This document shows, in pieces, positions 8,708-19,610 of a stretch of DNA of 64,000 nt. The first letter of the stretch is position 1. Each line of letters begins with the position of its first letter. This stretch comes from CBDCIS01 sp965217565 (GTDB lineage Bacteria; Chloroflexota; Dehalococcoidia; Lucifugimonadales; CATOSD01). Both the position numbers and the translations under genes were made by a program. The notes under the pieces are model-generated. The model was not told the origin of the DNA, did no database searches, and saw only the letters and a list, made by a program, of their open reading frames with translations. The DNA lies in assembly GCA_965217565.1 (NCBI GenBank), contig CBDCIS010000003.1, positions 124,001 through 188,000 on the forward strand. Direction: 5' to 3'.

Positions 8708-8839
8708 AACCTGTATCAGTTTAGTAGGTGTCCAATTCTTAGGGGCGTCCCTCGTGGACGCCCTGGATATGATGACCGACGTGGGCAACCACAAGGGATT
8801 GCCCCTACGGGCATCTGACCGACCAGGTTGATACAGCTT
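8708..8839. repeat. Dispersed element with GTATCAGTTT ends
   Basis: A 132-bp non-coding element. The left end reads AACCTGTATCAGTTTAGTAGG and the right end GGTTGATACAGCTT, an imperfect inverted pair. The interior contains the phrases GGGGCGTCCCTCGTGGACGCC and ACAAGGGATTGCCCCTACGGG. Related copies lie at 1563-1645, 24381-24468, 24891-25000 and 33441-33541. It occupies the divergent gap between the acyl-CoA dehydrogenase and CoA-transferase genes. The rest of 8443-8962 holds the LexA-like cassette and no further gene. Confidence 0.6.
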
Positions 8840-8962
8840 GCGGGTTGCCGGGAACGCGCGAGAATCGAATGGACGTGGTTGACCTCCGGCAACGAGATTG
8901 CTACGCTAAACCCCGTCACTCACACGCAGCGCCATGCTGCGAACCACGAGGTAACCAGGCCC

Positions 8963-10210
8963 ATGACGCCACAGACAGGCGCGCTGTCCAACATTCGCAT
9001 ATGCGATTTCACCGGCCAACTGGCGGGCGCGGGCGCGACGCGCGTCTTCGCCGCCTTTGGAGCGCAGGTCATCCGCATCGAGGACCCGTTGACCAGGGGA
9101 AGCTGGGACATCCTGCGCGGCATCGCGCCCTACGCGGACGAACGGCGTGGAATCGAGCTTGGCGGCGCGTTCAACAACCACAACGTGGAGAAGCTCGGCA
9201 TCACCCTGAACCTTCGCAAGCCCGAAGCCAAAGAGATTGTACGCCATCTCATCGCAATCAGCGACGTGGTGTCCGAGAACTTCAGCGTGGGCGTCCTCGA
9301 ACGCTGGGGACTCTCCTACGGCGAGATGGCGGCGATAAAGCCCGACATCATCTACGTTTCCAACTGCGGTTTCGGCCATGAAGGCCCCTACTCCCACTTC
9401 AAAACCTGGGGACCCATCGTCCAGGCCGTCTCCGGGCTGACCTTCCAGTCCGGGCTGCCTGACATGCCGCCCGCCGGCTGGGGCTTCTCCCACATGGACC
9501 ACACCGGCGGCTACTTCATGGCTATCGCCATTCTCATGGCCCTGTATCATCGCAATAGGACCGGCGTCGGCCAATGGGTGGACATGTCATGCACCGACGC
9601 GGGGGCGTCCCTGAACGGCCCGGCGATGCTGGACTACACGGTGAACGGCCGCGGTATGCGCCGGCCCGGCAGCCCTCACAGCAACCGCAGCGTCTATCCG
9701 CCGATGGCGCCGCACGGCATCTACCGCTGCGAAGGGGACGACCGTTGGGTTGCCATCGCCGTCCGCGACGATCGCGACTGGAATGCCATGCGCGAGGCGA
9801 TGGGGCGGCCGGAATGGGCTGAAGACGCGCGCTTCGAGACCCTGGAGGCCCGCCTCGAACACGAGGATGCCCTAGATGCCCTCGTGGAGGTGTGGACGAG
9901 CGTCAGAGGGCCGATGCAGGTGATGGATGCCCTTCAGCGGAAGGGAGTCCCCGCAGCCGCGGTGCAGCGCCCCTACGAGCGAATCGACCACGACCCCAAC
10001 ACGGCCGACTGGGGCCTGTTCCCCGAGGTCGAACACCCCGAGATGGGGCGCGTGCGTGTCGATGGGATGCCAATCAGGCTCTCCGAGACGCCCGCGCGGT
10101 TCCGCAGGGGAGCGCCCACCCTGGGACAGCACAACCGCTTCGTGCTTGGGGAGATATTGGAGTTCACCGACGAGAAGATTAGGGCTATGGAAAGCGAAGG
10201 GATGATATAG
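8963..10210 (+). CDS. CaiB/BaiF family CoA-transferase (first of tandem pair)
   Basis: A 415-aa family III CoA-transferase. It begins MTPQTGALSNIRICDFTGQLAG, has RIEDPLTRGSWD, GITLNLRKPEAKEIV, and FGHEGPYSHFKTWGPIVQAVSGL, and the active-site region SHMDHTGGYFMAIAILMAL. The Asp there corresponds to the catalytic aspartate that forms the glutamyl/aspartyl-CoA thioester in the formyl-CoA transferase family. The start at 8963 matches the family N-terminus. The second CoA-transferase follows 3 bases after the stop, and that protein has Asn at the same place, so the two may form a heteromer. The acid substrate is not identifiable. Confidence 0.92.
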   Translation: MTPQTGALSNIRICDFTGQLAGAGATRVFAAFGAQVIRIEDPLTRGSWDILRGIAPYADERRGIELGGAFNNHNVEKLGITLNLRKPEAKEIVRHLIAISDVVSENFSVGVLERWGLSYGEMAAIKPDIIYVSNCGFGHEGPYSHFKTWGPIVQAVSGLTFQSGLPDMPPAGWGFSHMDHTGGYFMAIAILMALYHRNRTGVGQWVDMSCTDAGASLNGPAMLDYTVNGRGMRRPGSPHSNRSVYPPMAPHGIYRCEGDDRWVAIAVRDDRDWNAMREAMGRPEWAEDARFETLEARLEHEDALDALVEVWTSVRGPMQVMDALQRKGVPAAAVQRPYERIDHDPNTADWGLFPEVEHPEMGRVRVDGMPIRLSETPARFRRGAPTLGQHNRFVLGEILEFTDEKIRAMESEGMI

Positions 10211-10213
10211 AGG

Positions 10214-11482
10214 ATGGCGGCGCAAACGGACAACGGCGTCCTACGGGGCGTCCGCGCGCTGGAGGTGGGAGGCGAGCTGGGCGCATGGTGCGGTAAGCTC
10301 CTGGCCGACATGGGCGCGAGCGTGACCAAGATCGAGCCTCCATCCGGAGACCCTACCCGCTCATACCCGCCCTTCTACCAGGACCGACCCCATCCGGACC
10401 GCAGCCTCTACTTCTGGCACTACAACACCAACAAGAAGAGCATAACCCTCGACATCGATACAGAGGCCGGGCGGGACGTCTTCACTCGCCTTTCCACCGG
10501 CGTGGATGTGGTGATTGACAGCCTTCCCGCCGAACATCTCGACGAGCTGGGGATCGGCTACGACGCGCTGCGCCGCGCAAACCCAAAGCTGGTGATGGTC
10601 GCGGTTACGCCTTTCGGACAGCACGGCCCATACAAGCATTACGCGGCCACGGACCTCACCGCGCTTGCGTTCGGCGGCCCCGCGTGGAGCTGCGGCTACG
10701 ACGACCATTCCCTTCCGCCGGTGCGCGGCGGGGGCAACCAGGGGTATCACACCGTGGGCCACTTCGCGGTCATGGGCGTCATGATCGCGCTCCTGCACCG
10801 CCAGTATACCGGCGCAGGCCAGTTCATCGACGCCAACATGCACGCCGCTCAGAACGTCACGACGGAGGCCGGCTCTTACACCTGGCTGGTGGCCCAGGAC
10901 AACGTTCAACGCCAGACCGGACGCCACGCCTCAGTTCGCCGGACGGCCCCCTCGCAAGTGAGGTGCCGCGACGGGCGATACATAAATATCGGCTTCCCGG
11001 CCCGCACGGAGGAGCAGTGGCTCCATCTGCTGGCCTGGCTGGAGGAGGAGGGCGTGGTCGGAGACCTCAACGAGTACCTCAGCCCGCCCAGCAGGAGCGC
11101 GATGGCCCAGGGCGACCTCGAGGCCATAGAGCAGTTGCGAAAGGTCTCGGCGGCTATCGAAGCGCTGGCCCAGAGGATGAACGGCTACGACATGTTCAGA
11201 CGCGCCCAGGAGCTCGGCTTCCAGTGGGGCATCATCTACGCGCCCGAAGAGGTCATCGACGACCCGCACTTCCGCGCCCGCGGATTCGCCGCGCAGGTCG
11301 AGCATCCCGAGCTTGGCGAGTCCTTCACCTACCCCGGCGCGCCGTACAAACTCCCCGCTTCGCCATGGGCGATACGCAGCCGCGCCCCACTGCTTGGCGA
11401 ACACAACGACGCTATCTACATTGGGGAACTTGGCCTGACTCCCGACGAACTGTCCAGCCTAAAAGGGGCGGGAGCAGTCTGA
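10214..11482 (+). CDS. CaiB/BaiF family CoA-transferase (second of tandem pair, Asp to Asn)
   Basis: A 422-aa paralog directly following the first CoA-transferase, so the two are translationally linked. Family motifs are GVRALEVGGELGAWCGKLLADMGA, VTKIEPPSGDPTRSYPP, KKSITLDIDTEAGRDVF, and FGQHGPYKHYAATDLTALAFGG. Where the catalytic Asp is expected, the sequence is GGGNQGYHTVGHFAVMG, with Asn instead. Heteromeric family III enzymes with one catalytic and one structural chain are known (for example benzylsuccinate BbsEF), so this chain may be non-catalytic. That reading rests on alignment by eye. Confidence 0.9.
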   Translation: MAAQTDNGVLRGVRALEVGGELGAWCGKLLADMGASVTKIEPPSGDPTRSYPPFYQDRPHPDRSLYFWHYNTNKKSITLDIDTEAGRDVFTRLSTGVDVVIDSLPAEHLDELGIGYDALRRANPKLVMVAVTPFGQHGPYKHYAATDLTALAFGGPAWSCGYDDHSLPPVRGGGNQGYHTVGHFAVMGVMIALLHRQYTGAGQFIDANMHAAQNVTTEAGSYTWLVAQDNVQRQTGRHASVRRTAPSQVRCRDGRYINIGFPARTEEQWLHLLAWLEEEGVVGDLNEYLSPPSRSAMAQGDLEAIEQLRKVSAAIEALAQRMNGYDMFRRAQELGFQWGIIYAPEEVIDDPHFRARGFAAQVEHPELGESFTYPGAPYKLPASPWAIRSRAPLLGEHNDAIYIGELGLTPDELSSLKGAGAV

Positions 11483-11577
11483 GCGTGGCTTGGCCTCGCG
11501 CGGCGACGGTCACCCGCCCCCTAACCCCCTCCCATCAAGGGCGGGGGAGGCTGGAGGCTCCCTCATGTCAAGGGTGC

Positions 11578-11809
11578 TGACAGGGGTAGGTAAAATGCGA
11601 ATTGCAGGTACGCTTAGCCCATGTCATTCCGAGCGCAGCCGAGGAACCCACGAAGTGGCTAGCCGCTCGGCAATCCAGAACCATCTGCGCTACAAGAACT
11701 TGGGATTCCTCGGTTCGCTACGCTCACTCGGAATGACATACGTTGGCCGCAATTGCGATGTCTCAGCTATGGTCTATAACTACGAAACAACAGTTACCTA
11801 CCCTTGTCA
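11578..11809. mobile_element. MITE family A, copy 2 (232 bp)
   Basis: This is the second copy of the element at 5832-6036, in the same orientation. Ends are GCTGACAGGGGTAGGTAA and TTACCTACCCTTGTCAGC, a better-matched inverted pair than in copy 1. It carries about 27 extra bases after CGAGGAACC that copy 1 lacks. The internal inverted pair GTCATTCCGAGCG/CTCACTCGGAATGAC is retained. The flanks (CCCCTCCCATCAAGGGCGGG on the left, GTCAAGGGCGGGGG on the right) suggest insertion into another small hairpin repeat. Apart from this element, the 11483-11874 gap holds no gene. Confidence 0.82.
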
Positions 11810-11874
11810 GCGTCAAGGGCGGGGGAACTTTCGCCCAGCTGCCAACCACTCCCTGACAACGAGGAAGCTTTCGC

Positions 11875-12720
11875 TCAGCTTACAAGTGAGCGCAGGTAGT
11901 ACGTTGGACGCAGCTCTTCGGGCAGGGCCGTCGTCGTTGCCGGGGTTATGCCGGTGCCAACCAGCGCCGAGTCGATGCCGAAGGCGTTGGCGCCGCGAAT
12001 GTCCGTCTCGAGCTGGTCGCCAATCATCAACATGTCCCTGGTCCCGCTCCGCCGCAGGGCCTCCTCGAATATCGCGGCGTAGGGCTTCCCCAGCCGGACG
12101 AAGCGCAGGTCGGCGCGATTCGGGTAGCGCAACTCCAGCGCGGCTTCCAGTATGAGCGCGACGCTTGCGCTGGCCATCCCAAATCCGCCCTCTGAAGTGG
12201 GAAAGATGAGGTCCGGGTTGGGCATCACGAGGCGCACGTTCTCCCCCCGGTCCAGCTTGCGAAACAGGGCGCTCATCACGGCGTCCACCGTCTCCACAAA
12301 TGGAAAGCCGGACTGGTTTCCGATGACTACCGCGTCGAACGCCTCCGCGTATGACACCACCCTGCCGCCGGCACCCTCGACGTAGCGCGCGCTGTCCTCA
12401 GTGCCAAGCACGACGCACCGCGCCCCTTGGAGGCCGTGCGCCTCGAAGTGGCCCTTGAGGAGAACGCCGGAGGTGATGATGCGGCTCGCCTCGATGGGCA
12501 ATCCAAGCCTCAGGCAGCGTTCAGCCCTGGTGGACGGCAGCGCGGAGGCGTCGTTGGTCATCAGGTAGTAGGGCTTCCCAGTCCGGTTCAGCTTCGCGAT
12601 TAGCTCTATCGCGCCGGGGAACGTCCCACTCGAATCGACGAGAACACCGTAGGCGTCCAGCAGCAGCGCCGCGTAGCGGTCTATGAGCTCGTCGATTGTG
12701 ATTTCGCGCGCACCTTCCAC
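11875..12720 (-). CDS. HAD-superfamily hydrolase, NagD-like
   Basis: A 281-aa phosphatase of HAD class IIA. Motif I is LLDAYGVLVD (the second Asp is replaced by Tyr-flanked DAYG, as in several NagD homologs), motif II is LMTNDAS, motif III Lys is in RLGKPYAAIFEEAL, and motif IV is MIGDQLETDIRGA. Such enzymes dephosphorylate nucleotides or sugar phosphates in the cytoplasm. It lies 20 bases downstream of the amidase gene on the same strand and is probably co-transcribed. The physiological substrate is unknown. Confidence 0.87.
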   Translation of the reverse strand: MEGAREITIDELIDRYAALLLDAYGVLVDSSGTFPGAIELIAKLNRTGKPYYLMTNDASALPSTRAERCLRLGLPIEASRIITSGVLLKGHFEAHGLQGARCVVLGTEDSARYVEGAGGRVVSYAEAFDAVVIGNQSGFPFVETVDAVMSALFRKLDRGENVRLVMPNPDLIFPTSEGGFGMASASVALILEAALELRYPNRADLRFVRLGKPYAAIFEEALRRSGTRDMLMIGDQLETDIRGANAFGIDSALVGTGITPATTTALPEELRPTYYLRSLVS

Positions 12721-12740
12721 TCACGTCTCCCGTGTGAGCG

Positions 12741-14159
12741 TTACGCCGTCACGGCGGGCCGGCGCTTCCAGAAGCCGGTCGCCTGCTCGAAGGCGTGGGC
12801 AAGCTGCAAAACCCCGAAGTCGTCGCGGTAACGGCCGACTATCTGCACGCCTACCGGCAGCCCCTCCGGTGTGAAGCCGCAGGGCACGGAGATGGCCGGA
12901 TGGCCCGTTAGCGTTATGTAGTAGCAAGACTTCATCCAATCGATGAAGGTATCCATCTTCTCACCGTTGATTTCGGTTATGTAACGCTGCTTCACGTCGA
13001 ACGGCGGAACCTGGCTCACCGGGCAGACCAGGAACTCGTAGGTCTCCATGAAGGCGTGAACGCGCTGGAAGAGCTCCATGCGCTTGATCTCCGCCCAGCC
13101 GACCTGCGGGCCACTCAGCTTGACGCCCTGTTCGATGTCCCATATCAGCGTGTCCTTCATCCGGTCTCTATGGGCATTCAGCATCTCGCGCTGCCCAAGC
13201 TCACGACTCCAGCCGCGCCAGACCTTGAAGGCCTCGTCCGCGTCCGTGAAATCCGGCTCGGCGTCCTCTGTTACGCACCCCAGCGATTCGAAGACGCCGC
13301 GCTGCGAATCGATTACCGCGTTCACTCGCGAGTCCACGGGCAGCCCGCCAAGGTCGCGGCTCCAAGCGACGCGAACCCCTGAGAAGTCGTGTTCCAGCGC
13401 CTCCCGAAAACGGCTGCCGGCCTCGGAAATCGAGATTGGGACACGGGCGTCCGGGCCGGCGATCGCGCTCAACATCAGCGCGGCGTCTTGCGTCGTGCGC
13501 GCCATCGGCCCCTGCACGGACGTGGGAACCCAGCCGGAGCGACTCGGCCACGCGGGGACCCTGCCGGGAGAGACGCGGAATCCCACCACGTTGCAGTAGC
13601 CGGCGGGGTTTCGCAGAGAGCCGCCCGTGTCGCTGCCGTCCGCGATTGGCTGCATCCCGCAGGCCAGCGCGACCGCCGCTCCCCCGCTGCTGCCGCCGCA
13701 CGTCTTTGTCGTATCGTAGGGGTTGAGCGTTTCGCCGAAAACCTCGTTGTAGGTCTGCGACCCCGCGCCGAATTCAGGCGTGTTGGTCTTGCCGATGGTG
13801 ATGGCCCCCGCCGCCCTAAGACGCTGAACTATCAGCGCGTCCTCATCGGGCACGTTGTCGCTGAAGATGGGGGAGCCGAACGTCGTGCGGATGCCCTTCG
13901 TGGGAACCAGGTCTTTGTGAGCTATCGGCAGGCCATGCAGTGGGCCAACCTCTTCGCCCGCAACTAGCGCGCGGTCAGCGGCCCCGGCCATGCTCAACGC
14001 CTGCTCCGGCACGAGGGTCACGATGGCGTTCACCTTCGGGTTGACTCTCTCAATATGGCTAAGGTGAGTCTCCATCACCTCTCTAGCGGACACTTCTCTC
14101 GCTCGAATTCGGCGCGCCAACTCCGTGGCCGTCAGAAAGCAGATCTCAAAGTCGGTCAT
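12741..14159 (-). CDS. Amidase (amidase-signature family)
   Basis: A 472-aa serine amidase. The Ser-cisSer-Lys triad is visible: Lys in PIAHKDLVPTKG, Ser in CGGSSGGAAVALA, and Ser in DGSDTGGSLRNPAG. The start at 14159 has GGGAGGG nine bases upstream. The frame continues to 14285, but those extra 42 codons are translated REP-like hairpin DNA (14207-14256) and are not part of the protein. It hydrolyses an amide, possibly an aryl or short acyl amide. It leads a likely two-gene unit with the NagD-like phosphatase. Confidence 0.92.
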   Translation of the reverse strand: MTDFEICFLTATELARRIRAREVSAREVMETHLSHIERVNPKVNAIVTLVPEQALSMAGAADRALVAGEEVGPLHGLPIAHKDLVPTKGIRTTFGSPIFSDNVPDEDALIVQRLRAAGAITIGKTNTPEFGAGSQTYNEVFGETLNPYDTTKTCGGSSGGAAVALACGMQPIADGSDTGGSLRNPAGYCNVVGFRVSPGRVPAWPSRSGWVPTSVQGPMARTTQDAALMLSAIAGPDARVPISISEAGSRFREALEHDFSGVRVAWSRDLGGLPVDSRVNAVIDSQRGVFESLGCVTEDAEPDFTDADEAFKVWRGWSRELGQREMLNAHRDRMKDTLIWDIEQGVKLSGPQVGWAEIKRMELFQRVHAFMETYEFLVCPVSQVPPFDVKQRYITEINGEKMDTFIDWMKSCYYITLTGHPAISVPCGFTPEGLPVGVQIVGRYRDDFGVLQLAHAFEQATGFWKRRPAVTA

Positions 14160-14206
14160 ATGCGGTTTCCCTCCCAGTCTGTCCCCCGTCATTACCGCGC
14201 ACGCGG

Positions 14207-14256
14207 TAATCCACACCTCGGTATAGTGGACTCCCGCTTTCGCGGGAGAGACGGAG
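14207..14256. repeat. REP-like hairpin CTCCCGC-TTTC-GCGGGAG
   Basis: A perfect short hairpin (CTCCCGCTTTCGCGGGAG) within the block TAATCCACACCTC...GACGGAG. Close relatives occur at 5295-5345, 19611-19670, 37881-37935, 45771-45823 and 56700-56795. It lies just upstream of the amidase start in the 177-base gap to the ThDP enzyme gene. Confidence 0.65.
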
Positions 14257-14336
14257 TGAGGCGCGGGAGCGACGGAGCCATGCAATTTGAGTTTTGCGCT
14301 TCTCTTCTTGGAGGAGGAGTCATTTGGATGACGGCG

Positions 14337-16031
14337 TCACAACGGCACAATGCCATGGCTCTTCCACCGGTTGATAGCCGCCTGACCGCGAGGGCTGACC
14401 TCGCGCCGCACCTGCACGTTTATCAGCGCTGGGCGCGCCAACTTGAGGGACCTCTCTATGGCGGGCGACAGCTCCTCCGGGTTCTCTACGTGCTCGCCGT
14501 GACCTCCAAGGCCGCGCACGACGAGGTCGTAGCGGGTGGGCAGCAGGTCGGTCGCCACCGTCTTGCCGTAAACCCCAAGCTGAATCTGGCGGTCGATTCC
14601 CCAGGCGGAGTCGTTGCCCATGACCGCCACCACCGCGAGGTTGTGCCGGACGGCTGTGTCGAACTCCATGCCATTGAAGCCGAACGCGCCGTCGCCTGTG
14701 AGAGCTATGACACGCCTGTCTGGATGCGCTATCTTGGCGGCCAGCGCGGTGGGAAGGGTAGGGCCGAGCATCCCCGACGTGCTCACGTAGAACCAGCTTC
14801 GAGGGCTCAGCGCCGGTATGTATGCTCTGCCAAAGTGACAGAAGTCGCCGCCGTCGAACACCAGGAAGTCGTCGGGTCGAAGATGGTCCCGCAGCGCCTT
14901 GTGGACGTAGGAGGCGTGCATGGGCATTTCGGGCGCGGCCAGCGACTCCAGTTCCACCCTCTGGGCGTCCTGCTCGCCCCGCAGCGCGGAGAGCCAGGGC
15001 AGGTCGCGCCAGGTGTGCCTAGCCGCCGCCTCGGTTAGCTGCTCGACCACAGTCTCTATGTCGCCGGCGATGCCCACCGCTACGCCCCTGTTGCGGCCTA
15101 TCTCGGCCTCCGAGGGGTCAACCTGGACCAGCTTTGCCCCGGCTGCGATTAGCGGCGGCATGGCGTAGCCGACGATGAGGTCCTGCTTCCGGCCAAGCAG
15201 CACCACGAGGTCGGCATCACGAATAAGGCGGGCCGCCCGGTTGAGTCCGCTATCGTAGAAGCCGAAGCAGTATGGGTGGTCGTCCGAAACCAATCCACGG
15301 GCGTCGCCCTCGGTCATCAGGGGCAGACGAGTGGTTTCGATGAATTGCGTGAGCGCGTCGCCGGTCCTGGCGTAGGCGGCCGGGCTTCCCGCGATGATAA
15401 GCGGCCTGCTGGCGGAGCGCAGCAACTCCACAACCCGCTCGATCAGGTCAGGAGCAGCCGGCGAAGGAACCATACTCCGGTACTCCGCCGGCTGGTAGTA
15501 GCTGACCTCGTCCTCGGATACCTCTTGCTGTTGAATGTCCACGGGTATCGTGAGGTGCACCGGCCCCCGGCGCCCGCTGTACGCGACGCGCAGCGCGTGG
15601 GCTATCATGTCGGGAATGCGCCGGGCGTCCGTGACCATCCACGCGCCCTTGGTGGTTGGCTTCGCCATCCCAACCTGGTCTATCTCCTGCATGGCGCCGC
15701 GGCCAAGCTCCTGTAGCTCGGCGCAGCCACTGATGGACAGAAGGGGGCTTTCGGAGTGAGTGGCGTTCGAGAGGCCGGGAATGGCGTTGGCAAAGCCGGG
15801 CGTGGTGTACATCGCGACGCCCGGCCGACCGGTGATGCGGCCCCATGCGTCGGCCATGTGGACGGCGGCCTGCTCGTGGCGCGTATCGTAAAAGCGAAAG
15901 CCCATGTCGGCCATCACGTCCAGCGCCGGCAGGATGTGGTCTCCAGCCAGCGTGAAGACGTTCTCGACGCCCTCCATGCGAAGCGCCCTGGCGATAAGGT
16001 GGCCGCCGGTGAGCGTCCTGGACTGGCTCAT
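14337..16031 (-). CDS. Thiamine-diphosphate-dependent enzyme (acetolactate synthase/oxalyl-CoA decarboxylase-like)
   Basis: A 564-aa three-domain ThDP enzyme. The N-terminal PYR domain begins LTGGHLIARALRMEGVENVF and carries the catalytic Glu in DTRHEQAAVHMADAWGR. The central domain runs through RSASRPLIIAGSPA. The C-terminal PP domain has the ThDP/Mg motif LTGDGAFGFNGMEFDTAVRHN followed by GNDSAWG. The start has AGGAGG six bases upstream. The family covers acetolactate synthase, benzoylformate decarboxylase and oxalyl-CoA decarboxylase. No regulatory subunit gene is nearby, which argues against biosynthetic ALS. A link to the CoA-transferases is only suggestive. Confidence 0.9.
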   Translation of the reverse strand: MSQSRTLTGGHLIARALRMEGVENVFTLAGDHILPALDVMADMGFRFYDTRHEQAAVHMADAWGRITGRPGVAMYTTPGFANAIPGLSNATHSESPLLSISGCAELQELGRGAMQEIDQVGMAKPTTKGAWMVTDARRIPDMIAHALRVAYSGRRGPVHLTIPVDIQQQEVSEDEVSYYQPAEYRSMVPSPAAPDLIERVVELLRSASRPLIIAGSPAAYARTGDALTQFIETTRLPLMTEGDARGLVSDDHPYCFGFYDSGLNRAARLIRDADLVVLLGRKQDLIVGYAMPPLIAAGAKLVQVDPSEAEIGRNRGVAVGIAGDIETVVEQLTEAAARHTWRDLPWLSALRGEQDAQRVELESLAAPEMPMHASYVHKALRDHLRPDDFLVFDGGDFCHFGRAYIPALSPRSWFYVSTSGMLGPTLPTALAAKIAHPDRRVIALTGDGAFGFNGMEFDTAVRHNLAVVAVMGNDSAWGIDRQIQLGVYGKTVATDLLPTRYDLVVRGLGGHGEHVENPEELSPAIERSLKLARPALINVQVRREVSPRGQAAINRWKSHGIVPL

Positions 16032-16083
16032 CGATTCCTCCTGAGAGCGGGATGGCGCGCGTATGACGGCAGAATCACTGCGG

Positions 16084-17613
<1,530 letters not shown>

Positions 17614-17690
17614 ACTCTCATCCCCGTTTCTTGCATGATTCCGTCGGTTACGCGGGTAGGACGGTTGGCGCGAAAATTCCGGTTGTCGCC

Positions 17691-19538
17691 CTAGGTTCCC
17701 GGATTTTGACGCTGCGCTGTGTGGGCGGAAACCGCCGCGTAAGACTCCCGTATCCCTGCGTTTACACTCGCGATTTCTCCCTCCATATCCCTGGGAGGCG
17801 GGATGCTGGCGTCGTCGGAAGCAAGCAGCGCCTCTTGAAGTTCCAGCAGGTGCCTCCGCCGCAGCCTGAGAAGGCATTGCCTGAGCGCGGCCTCACCGTC
17901 GATGTGGTCTGTGGGCGCAAGCTCCTTCCGTGTCAGGTATGCCAGATGCTCATGCAGGGACTCGTCCAGGCTTTCCCAAAGGTCTTCTATGGTAGAGCAG
18001 CCCTGCCAATGCCTGAAAAGCTCGCGGTCTTCACTATTATGGAACATTTCAGGAGGGAAATCGTTAGTTTGCTCTCTTAACTCAGGCCTCCTCAACAGCA
18101 GGGCCAGCGTGTAATCATCGATGGAGCGCTCGGGATTGCTCGACAGCCGCGACGCGCTGGCTCGTGTAGCGCGGGCGTCGGCCTCCCGCCTGTTCGAACG
18201 CGATTGGCTGCTTCTACTGTATCGGGGAACGGCAATGCTTGCCCTGAGAGCCTCATCGCTCACGCCCAGCGCGTCGGCCAACATGCGGAAGTAGCGTTCT
18301 TGGTCGAAGGCGTTCTCGGTAGCGGCGATAACCGGGAACAGGGCTTCGACGGCCTGGGCCTTGCCTTCGCCCGTGTTCAAGTCGAACCTCGCCGCTATCG
18401 CGGGTATGAGATACTCCACGAGGGGCGGCGCTTCCCTGGTCAGGCGCTCCCACTCGGCAGCGTCTTCCCTGATCAGCTTGTCCGGGTCGCGGCCCTCCGG
18501 CAGGGCGGCGATTCGCAGGGTAAGCGGCTCGCGCTGGTAGAGCGGGCCGACCGAGCGGCTGCCCGCGACCGCCTGCTGGCGGCCTATCACCCGCCACGAC
18601 GATTCCAGGCTGCGAAGCGTCGCCTCCTGTCCCGCGGTGTCTGGGTCGAGGGCGAGCACGAAGGAGGACGCCAGCGATTTTAGCTGCGAAACCTGCTCCT
18701 CGGTGAGCGCGGTTCCCATCGAGGCCACGACGTTGGCGTAGCCGTGCTCGTGGGCCGCGATGACGTCCATGTAGCCTTCCACCACCACGCCCACGCCCTC
18801 GGCCTTGACGCGCTCCGCCGCTCGGTGCAGGCCGTACAGCGTGCCGCGCTTGTTGAAGATGGGAGTTCCCGGCGTGTTGATGTACTTCGGGGTAGAGTCG
18901 TCCAGGGCGCGCGCTCCGAACCCTATCACCCGCGACTGGCGGTCGTGTATCGGGAACATCAGCCTGCCCTTGAAGAAGTCCCATGAATCGCCCCCGGCCT
19001 CATTGCGGCGAACCAGCCCCGCTTCCACCGCCAGGCTCTCGTTGAAGCCCAGCGCACGTAGGTGATTCTTCAGCCCGTCCCGTCTCTGAGGACTCATCCC
19101 CAGCTCGAACCTCTCGATGGACTCCGCGCTCACGCCGCGCTCCTTCAGGTATCCAATGCCCTGCTCGCCGTCCGGGGACCTCAACACGTCCTGGTAGAAG
19201 CGAGCCGCCTCCCGGTTGACGCCGTAGAGCGCGTCGCTGCGGTCGCTGTCGCTCCTCGATTGGAGTGCAACGCCGGTCTTCTGAGCCAACAGCTTGAGCG
19301 CGTCGCCAAACTCCAGGTTCTCCATTCGCATGACGAACGAAAGCGCGTCCCCGCCTGTGGCGCACGCTCCGAAGCATCGCCAACTCTGCCGGTCGGGGCT
19401 GACGACGAACGAGGGCGTCTTCTCCGTGTGGAACGGACACACAGCCTTGAAGTTGCGCCCCGCCTTTCGCAAAGACACGTAGCCGGACACCGTATCCACG
19501 ATGTCCAGACGCGCCTTTATTTCGTCAACTACGCTCAA
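17691..19538 (-). CDS. dnaG: DNA primase DnaG
   Basis: A 615-aa primase that makes RNA primers at the replication fork. The N-terminal zinc finger is CPFHTEKTPSF ... CFGACATGGD. The catalytic core includes RLMFPIHDRQSRVIGFGARAL and TPKYINTPGTPIF, and the TOPRIM motifs are VVVEGYMDVIAAHE and VLALDPDTAGQEA. The start is a TTG at 19538, giving LSVVDEIKARLDIVD, with GAGGA upstream; the longer ATG frame runs into a REP repeat. The C-terminal helicase-interacting part is helical and poorly conserved. It sits between small helical proteins and rpoD in a five-gene operon. Confidence 0.96.
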   Translation of the reverse strand: MSVVDEIKARLDIVDTVSGYVSLRKAGRNFKAVCPFHTEKTPSFVVSPDRQSWRCFGACATGGDALSFVMRMENLEFGDALKLLAQKTGVALQSRSDSDRSDALYGVNREAARFYQDVLRSPDGEQGIGYLKERGVSAESIERFELGMSPQRRDGLKNHLRALGFNESLAVEAGLVRRNEAGGDSWDFFKGRLMFPIHDRQSRVIGFGARALDDSTPKYINTPGTPIFNKRGTLYGLHRAAERVKAEGVGVVVEGYMDVIAAHEHGYANVVASMGTALTEEQVSQLKSLASSFVLALDPDTAGQEATLRSLESSWRVIGRQQAVAGSRSVGPLYQREPLTLRIAALPEGRDPDKLIREDAAEWERLTREAPPLVEYLIPAIAARFDLNTGEGKAQAVEALFPVIAATENAFDQERYFRMLADALGVSDEALRASIAVPRYSRSSQSRSNRREADARATRASASRLSSNPERSIDDYTLALLLRRPELREQTNDFPPEMFHNSEDRELFRHWQGCSTIEDLWESLDESLHEHLAYLTRKELAPTDHIDGEAALRQCLLRLRRRHLLELQEALLASDDASIPPPRDMEGEIASVNAGIRESYAAVSAHTAQRQNPGT

Positions 19539-19610
19539 TCGATTCCTCGTATTCGTGTCACCCGGTAACACCAATTTGTGGTGATGCCGCCGTATTCTCG
19601 CCCGCCGGAC

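Noticed and set aside
14160..14285. N-terminal extension of the amidase
   Set aside because: The extra codons are translated REP hairpin DNA; a good ribosome-binding site supports the start at 14159.
16032..16083. Rho-independent terminator after rpoD
   Set aside because: No stem followed by a T-run is visible there.
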